NCBI GenBank assembly: GCA_040758475.1
Contig: JBFLVN010000017.1
Coordinates: 1-25,452, forward strand
DNA: 25,452 nucleotides
Direction of reading: 5' to 3'
DNA from: JBFLVN01 sp040758475
GTDB lineage: Bacteria > JAGRBM01
Every line of letters begins with the position of its first letter. Positions within the stretch are counted from its first letter, which is position 1. This document shows positions 21,699-25,452 of this stretch, in pieces. The position numbers and the translations under genes are program-made. The notes below the pieces were generated by a model. That model was not told the DNA's origin. It made no database searches and saw nothing but the letters and a program-made list of their open reading frames with translations.

Positions 21699-23538
21699 CG
21701 TGCACCGGTTGGGTCAAGTCGTGGTGACCGGCTCGCGCATCGAGCAACGCCTCGCCGACGCCCCCGTGGCGACGGAGGTCATCACGCGGGAAGAGATCGA
21801 GGCCACCGGCGCCAGGACGCTGGGCGAGTATCTGGCCGACCATCCGGGGCTGGAGATCGTGGACACCCCAGGCGGCTCGGGCATCCGCCTCCAGGGACTC
21901 GATCCCGATTACACGCTCATTTTGATCAACGGCGAGCGGACGACGGGCCGCGTCGCGGGGACCATCGACGCCGACCGCTTCAAGGTCGAGAACATCGAAC
22001 GCATCGAAATCGTCAAGGGTGCCACGTCGGCACTCTACGGGTCGGACGCCATCGGCGGCGTCGTCAACATCATTCTCAAGGAGCCCGAGAAGGAATTCGA
22101 GGCGCGCGCCTATGCTTCCTATGGAAGCTACAACGCCGTCGATCTGGATGGGAACGTGGGCGTCCGGCGGGGCAGGGGCTATGCCGAGCTTTCCGCCGGG
22201 TGGCAGCGCTCCGATCCCTACGACCTGGACAAGTCCGACATCGCCACGACGGGAAGCGCTTTCAACGATTTCAGCGGCACCTTGCGGACGGGCTGGAAGG
22301 GAAGCGAGCGGTGGAAGATCGGCTTTACGGCCGATTATTTGCGGCGCCAAGTCGAAGGGGTGGATGTCACTCCGGTCACGGTCGTCCCCATCTTCGACCG
22401 GACGGAAACCACCGATACTCTGACGGCGACGCTCAAGCCGGAGTGGACTTTCGCGGATGATTCCAAACTGTGGCTGAGCGCCCACTACGCCATTTTCCGC
22501 GAGCGCTTCGAACTCGACCAGCGGGGTGACACGGCTGAGGACCGGCTCGATGAGACTTGGGACCAGATTGCCCAGGGGAGCGGGCAGTATTCGAGGCTTT
22601 TCTTCGAGCGCCACCTCGTCGTTGTGGGAGTCGAAGGGGCCTACGAACGCCTCAAGACCGACCGCCTGAATACTTCCTACGCGGATCGCTACCGGTTCGC
22701 TCCCTACCTTCAGGACGAGTGGACCATCCTGGAAGAGCCGCTCCTGGTTTTGGTTCCGGGAGCCCGGTTCGATTTCGATTCGGAGTACGGCGAACAGCTC
22801 TCGCCCAAAGCGACCCTCCGCTATGACCCCGTAAAGCGCCTCGCCTTGCGGGTGAGCTATGGCCTGGGCTTCCGGGCGCCTTCCTTCAAGGAACTGTTCC
22901 TCCAATTCGAAAACCCGAGCGTGGGCTACAGCGTCGTGGGGAATCCCGATTTGCAGCCGGAAGACTCGCGGAGCCTCAATGCGAGCGCCGAATACTCTCC
23001 CTCTTCCGATCTCTGGTTTTCCCTTGGGGCGTTCCGCAACGACATCGACAACCTGATCGCTACGGAAACGGTGAGCGACGTTCCCCTCGTTTTCAGTTAC
23101 CGGAACGTCTCTTCCGCCGTCACCCAAGGGATTGAAACAGCCGTCGAAACCCGTTTCTTCGGGTCGCTCACCCTGAAGCTCGGCTACACGCTCCTTCACA
23201 CGGAAGACAAAGACACGGGCCTCGAACTGCAAGGCCGCCCGCGCCACCGGGGCACCTTCAGCCTGCGCCACCGCCTCAAGGCATGGGACCTGGAGAGCAC
23301 GCTTCGCGGAGCGGTGACCGGCCCCCGCAAGTTCTATTTCGACGACGATGACGACGGCGCAGCGGACCGGACGGCAAAGAGCGACGTGCTCGCCACGGTC
23401 GAGGCCCGCGTGGAGAAAAAGTTGGGCGAGCACTTCGCCCTGTTCGTGGGCGCCCGCAATCTCCTGGACGCCCGAGACGACGAATTCGATCCCATTCGCC
23501 CCAGGGTCGTGTACGGCGGGCTTTCAGCCCGCAATTAA
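21556..23538 (+). CDS. TonB-dependent outer-membrane receptor (heme/tetrapyrrole type)
   Basis: This 660-residue protein has a signal peptide (basic start, hydrophobic core, cleavage after AMA near residue 32), a TonB box GQVVVTG (53-59), a plug domain (about 67-170, with NGERTTG, IERIEIVKGATSALYGSDAIGGVVNI split over two conserved blocks), and a 22-strand-type barrel. FRAP (439-442) and NPDL (463-466) match boxes conserved in heme receptors such as HmuR and HemR. The histidine normally found between these boxes is absent. The protein ends GLSARN rather than in the usual terminal aromatic, which is odd for barrel insertion. The ATG follows AAGGCGGAAG. It is the main gene of a Fur-controlled operon; the HmuY-like partner is next, 33 bases on. 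The substrate is probably heme or another tetrapyrrole, inferred mostly from the neighbours. Confidence 0.92.
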   Translation: MKVTAKKGTGPGRWFAWMLISAWSAVAVPAMAQEGGEAAAPTAEEETDVHRLGQVVVTGSRIEQRLADAPVATEVITREEIEATGARTLGEYLADHPGLEIVDTPGGSGIRLQGLDPDYTLILINGERTTGRVAGTIDADRFKVENIERIEIVKGATSALYGSDAIGGVVNIILKEPEKEFEARAYASYGSYNAVDLDGNVGVRRGRGYAELSAGWQRSDPYDLDKSDIATTGSAFNDFSGTLRTGWKGSERWKIGFTADYLRRQVEGVDVTPVTVVPIFDRTETTDTLTATLKPEWTFADDSKLWLSAHYAIFRERFELDQRGDTAEDRLDETWDQIAQGSGQYSRLFFERHLVVVGVEGAYERLKTDRLNTSYADRYRFAPYLQDEWTILEEPLLVLVPGARFDFDSEYGEQLSPKATLRYDPVKRLALRVSYGLGFRAPSFKELFLQFENPSVGYSVVGNPDLQPEDSRSLNASAEYSPSSDLWFSLGAFRNDIDNLIATETVSDVPLVFSYRNVSSAVTQGIETAVETRFFGSLTLKLGYTLLHTEDKDTGLELQGRPRHRGTFSLRHRLKAWDLESTLRGAVTGPRKFYFDDDDDGAADRTAKSDVLATVEARVEKKLGEHFALFVGARNLLDARDDEFDPIRPRVVYGGLSARN

Positions 23539-23571
23539 GCCCCTGGAGCGTGAAAAGAAAGGAACCAGACA

Positions 23572-24909
23572 ATGGAAAGGGAATGGAAACATCACGATTG
23601 GCGCCGCTTGGCGGGCCTCCTGGGCCTCATAGCGGCTTTGAGCCTGCCGGCCTGCAACGAGGAAGCGCTCCTGGAGATTCCAGAGGCGGAACTCGCGGGC
23701 ATTTGTGAAGCGGGCGAAATCGTCAGCACGGAGCCTTCGGAGGATGGCGTGGTGGGAACCTGCATCGACGCCGTTTTCGAGTTCGGCGTAGACCCGGACG
23801 ACGACGAGGACTGGGTTTACGTGGACCTGGCCACGATGACGGAAGTAACGCCTGAAACGCCTGACGATTCCGATGATTGGGACATCGCCTTCCAGCGTTC
23901 GAACATCAAATTGAATGGCGGCGCCAATGGGACAGGAAACGTGGCGGCGGCGGGACTCGTCGTCCCCGATGATACGGAATTGGGCGACGTGGGGGCGGCT
24001 CCCTTTCTTTCAACTTTCGAATTCCACGAGGATATAGAAAACCCCGAAGAAGAATTCAGCACCGGGTTCGTCCTGACGAACTTGCCGGGTGATCCGGAGG
24101 CCGATGATTTCGGCTGGTATCACTACGACGGCGTGACGCACCAGCTCACGGCGCGGGAGAACGTCGTTTACGTCATTCGCTCCCGTGCGGGCGACTATTA
24201 CGCCTTCCACATGGTTGGGTGGAAGAATGAAGCCGGGACGTCGGGTTATCCGCACTTCTATTGGAAACTTCTGGACGATCCCGAATTGCCTTGTCCCCTG
24301 GCCGATGCCGTGGACCCGCCTCTGATCCTCCACACGGTTAACGGTGATTCCACGCTGACCACTTGCGTGAATGCTTCCAGCACGGAAGTAACCCGGCACC
24401 TGGATTTGGAAACCGGTAATTTGGTCGATCCAGCGGCTTCCGATGCCTGGGATATCGGAATCCGGCGGTACCGGGTCATCCTGAACGGGGGAGCAAACAG
24501 CGATGGGGGTGGTGATGCGGCGATGGCTGCTTTCGAGGAAGGGGACATGGACTTTGATTCCCTTTCCATGGCTCCAGGGGAGGGAGAAGACGAAGGGGAG
24601 ATGGAGTATTTCCAGGACACCGTTGAAGGCGTAAGCGACAGCAATCCTTTCAACTCCCAGCCCGCTTACACGGACGACCCGGAAGTCGAGGGGGATACGA
24701 ATTTCGGCTGGGTTGTCTACGCCCTCTTTGGCCCTGGATCGATCTTCACGCGCGACGCCGTGTACATCGTCCGGTCGGCGGACGGCGCGCACTACTACAA
24801 GATCCAGTTCGTGACTTATTACCGAAACTCCACAGCGATTTTCGGCGGAACGTCGGCTTACGTGACGTTTCACTGGGCGGAGATCGATCCGCCGCCGGCG
24901 GCTGAGTGA
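23572..24909 (+). CDS. Lipoprotein with two tandem HmuY-like domains
   Basis: This 445-residue protein has a lipoprotein signal (SLPAC, Cys28). Two related halves follow. Domain 1 (about 62-235) has WDIAFQRSNIKLNGG (103-117), FGWYHY (180-185) and VVYVIRSRAGDYYAF (198-212). Domain 2 (about 265-437) has WDIGIRRYRVILNGG (293-307), FGWVVY (378-383) and AVYIVRSADGAHYYKIQF (396-413). These match HmuY, the heme-binding lipoprotein of Porphyromonas that hands heme to HmuR, but HmuY has a single domain. Histidines available as ligands are 152, 184, 190, 213 and 228 in the first half and 276, 408 and 434 in the second; which bind heme cannot be told. It is strongly acidic. AAAGGA precedes the ATG. It probably sits on the outer membrane and feeds the receptor encoded just upstream. 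Confidence 0.85.
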   Translation: MEREWKHHDWRRLAGLLGLIAALSLPACNEEALLEIPEAELAGICEAGEIVSTEPSEDGVVGTCIDAVFEFGVDPDDDEDWVYVDLATMTEVTPETPDDSDDWDIAFQRSNIKLNGGANGTGNVAAAGLVVPDDTELGDVGAAPFLSTFEFHEDIENPEEEFSTGFVLTNLPGDPEADDFGWYHYDGVTHQLTARENVVYVIRSRAGDYYAFHMVGWKNEAGTSGYPHFYWKLLDDPELPCPLADAVDPPLILHTVNGDSTLTTCVNASSTEVTRHLDLETGNLVDPAASDAWDIGIRRYRVILNGGANSDGGGDAAMAAFEEGDMDFDSLSMAPGEGEDEGEMEYFQDTVEGVSDSNPFNSQPAYTDDPEVEGDTNFGWVVYALFGPGSIFTRDAVYIVRSADGAHYYKIQFVTYYRNSTAIFGGTSAYVTFHWAEIDPPPAAE

Positions 24910-24938
24910 GCGGGTGGGGCTGGCTCCGGGGGCTTTCT

Positions 24939-24955
24939 CCAGGGGAAGACCCTGG
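24939..24955 (+). promoter_or_regulatory. Intercistronic hairpin before the CbiX-like gene
   Basis: CCAGGG (24939-24944) and CCCTGG (24950-24955) form a perfect stem with a GAAGA loop, in a GC-rich 98-bp gap. There is no T-run, so it more likely affects mRNA processing or stability than stops transcription. Confidence 0.45.
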
Positions 24956-25007
24956 GGCGGGCCCTTGGGGCCGGCCATTTGCGGGAATCTTGAGGAGGTA
25001 CAGAACA

Positions 25008-25452
25008 ATGTTTAGCGGGCGGTATTTCACGAGGCTTTTGGCGCTTGTCGTGGGTGTGAGTTTCCTGGCTGCGTGCGCAAATAGCTGGCCGGGGGAGCGT
25101 TGCCGCAACGCCGCGGCATGCTCCGGGGAGCGCCCCTCCAGGACCGGCTTTTTGTTCCTGGCACCGGACCGGGGATTTCTCGGCAACGAGGAAGTGCAGG
25201 ATGCTTTCCGAGCGGCGGCGGAGGGAGCGAACGCCGAATTGGTCTACGTCACCGACGAGCGGACGAAAGAATCCCTGGACCGCGCGTTGAAGCTGCTGGC
25301 CGATAGGGGAGCCGGGGAGGTAACGGTCGTCCCGTTTTTCCTATCCGCGCACCATCCCAAACTGGAACTGGCAAAATCCTTGCTGGAAAAGAAAGCGGAA
25401 GGAAGAACCGGTCCTTTCTCGTTTGCCCGCCCTTTTTCGGAGAGTTACTTCG
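25008..25452 (+). CDS. CbiX/chelatase-like lipoprotein, 3' end outside window
   Basis: At least 148 residues are open to the window edge. The ATG follows GAGGAGG at nine bases. A lipoprotein signal ends in FLAAC (Cys23), so the protein is exported and lipid-anchored. After a short Cys-containing linker (Cys32 and Cys38) comes a chelatase-like fold: TGFLFLAPDRG (46-56), then the helix NEEVQDAFRAAAEG, and VTVVPFFLSAHHPKLELAK (105-123), which matches the second half of the CbiX (sirohydrochlorin chelatase) active-site region with His115/His116. The first motif is APDRG, whereas CbiX has a GHGSR-type sequence with a catalytic histidine, so that histidine is missing. It might bind or remove metal from tetrapyrroles in the periplasm, comparable to the exported CbiK of Desulfovibrio. 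The start is certain, the function moderately so. Confidence 0.78.
   Translation, partial: MFSGRYFTRLLALVVGVSFLAACANSWPGERCRNAAACSGERPSRTGFLFLAPDRGFLGNEEVQDAFRAAAEGANAELVYVTDERTKESLDRALKLLADRGAGEVTVVPFFLSAHHPKLELAKSLLEKKAEGRTGPFSFARPFSESYF

Noticed and set aside
21544..23433. Minus-strand open frame of 629 codons
   Set aside because: Antisense to the TonB-dependent receptor, which has signal peptide, TonB box and plug.
1..25452. CRISPR array, tRNA, rRNA, insertion sequence
   Set aside because: No regularly spaced repeats, no cloverleaf with a T-loop, and no transposase motif was seen on reading both strands; a covariance search was not possible.

Overview
The window comes from a GC-rich Gram-negative bacterium. 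The evidence is an outer-membrane TonB-dependent receptor, three lipoproteins with lipoboxes, sigma70-like promoters, a Fur-type operator and a TPP riboswitch. I cannot place the phylum from the sequence; an uncultured, deltaproteobacteria-like or NC10-like lineage is possible but is only a guess.

Layout. (1) 1-2545, plus strand: the 3' part of a TPR lipoprotein gene, a 450-bp spacer full of direct and inverted repeats, an HSL-type alpha/beta hydrolase and an overlapping small DUF2442-like gene. (2) 2561-7000, minus strand: a PlsC-like acyltransferase, a fatty acid desaturase with a palindrome inside its promoter, an amidase, and a MazF-type toxin with its ribbon-helix-helix antitoxin (transcribed antitoxin first). 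(3) 7127-9746, plus strand: promoter, TPP riboswitch, a hairpin that would hide the ribosome-binding site, thiC, and a MarC membrane protein. (4) 10077-20921, plus strand: a 3072-residue fatty-acid/polyketide megasynthase followed by an acyl-CoA carboxyltransferase, closed by a strong terminator. (5) 20983-25452, plus strand: promoter and Fur box, two small Com-like zinc-ribbon proteins, a TonB-dependent receptor, a lipoprotein with two HmuY-like domains, and the start of a CbiX-like lipoprotein that runs off the window.

The most unusual part is the megasynthase. One polypeptide carries two PfaD-like FMN barrels, KS, ACP, ACP, malonyl-type AT, KR, DH, ACP and an Sfp-type phosphopantetheinyl transferase. 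That is every activity of a full reducing cycle plus its own carrier-activating enzyme. All three carrier domains have threonine where the phosphopantetheine-bearing serine is expected. The next gene, a carboxyltransferase with isoleucine at the residue that sets acyl specificity, fits a dedicated malonyl-CoA supply. The desaturase and acyltransferase about 5 kb upstream are plausible, unproven partners for modifying and esterifying the product.

The last region looks like an iron-controlled heme or tetrapyrrole uptake operon. A Com-like gene overlaps the receptor gene much as com overlaps mom in phage Mu, and an exported chelatase-like lipoprotein is encoded next to the HmuY-like protein. I saw no tRNA, rRNA, CRISPR array, insertion sequence or prophage genes.
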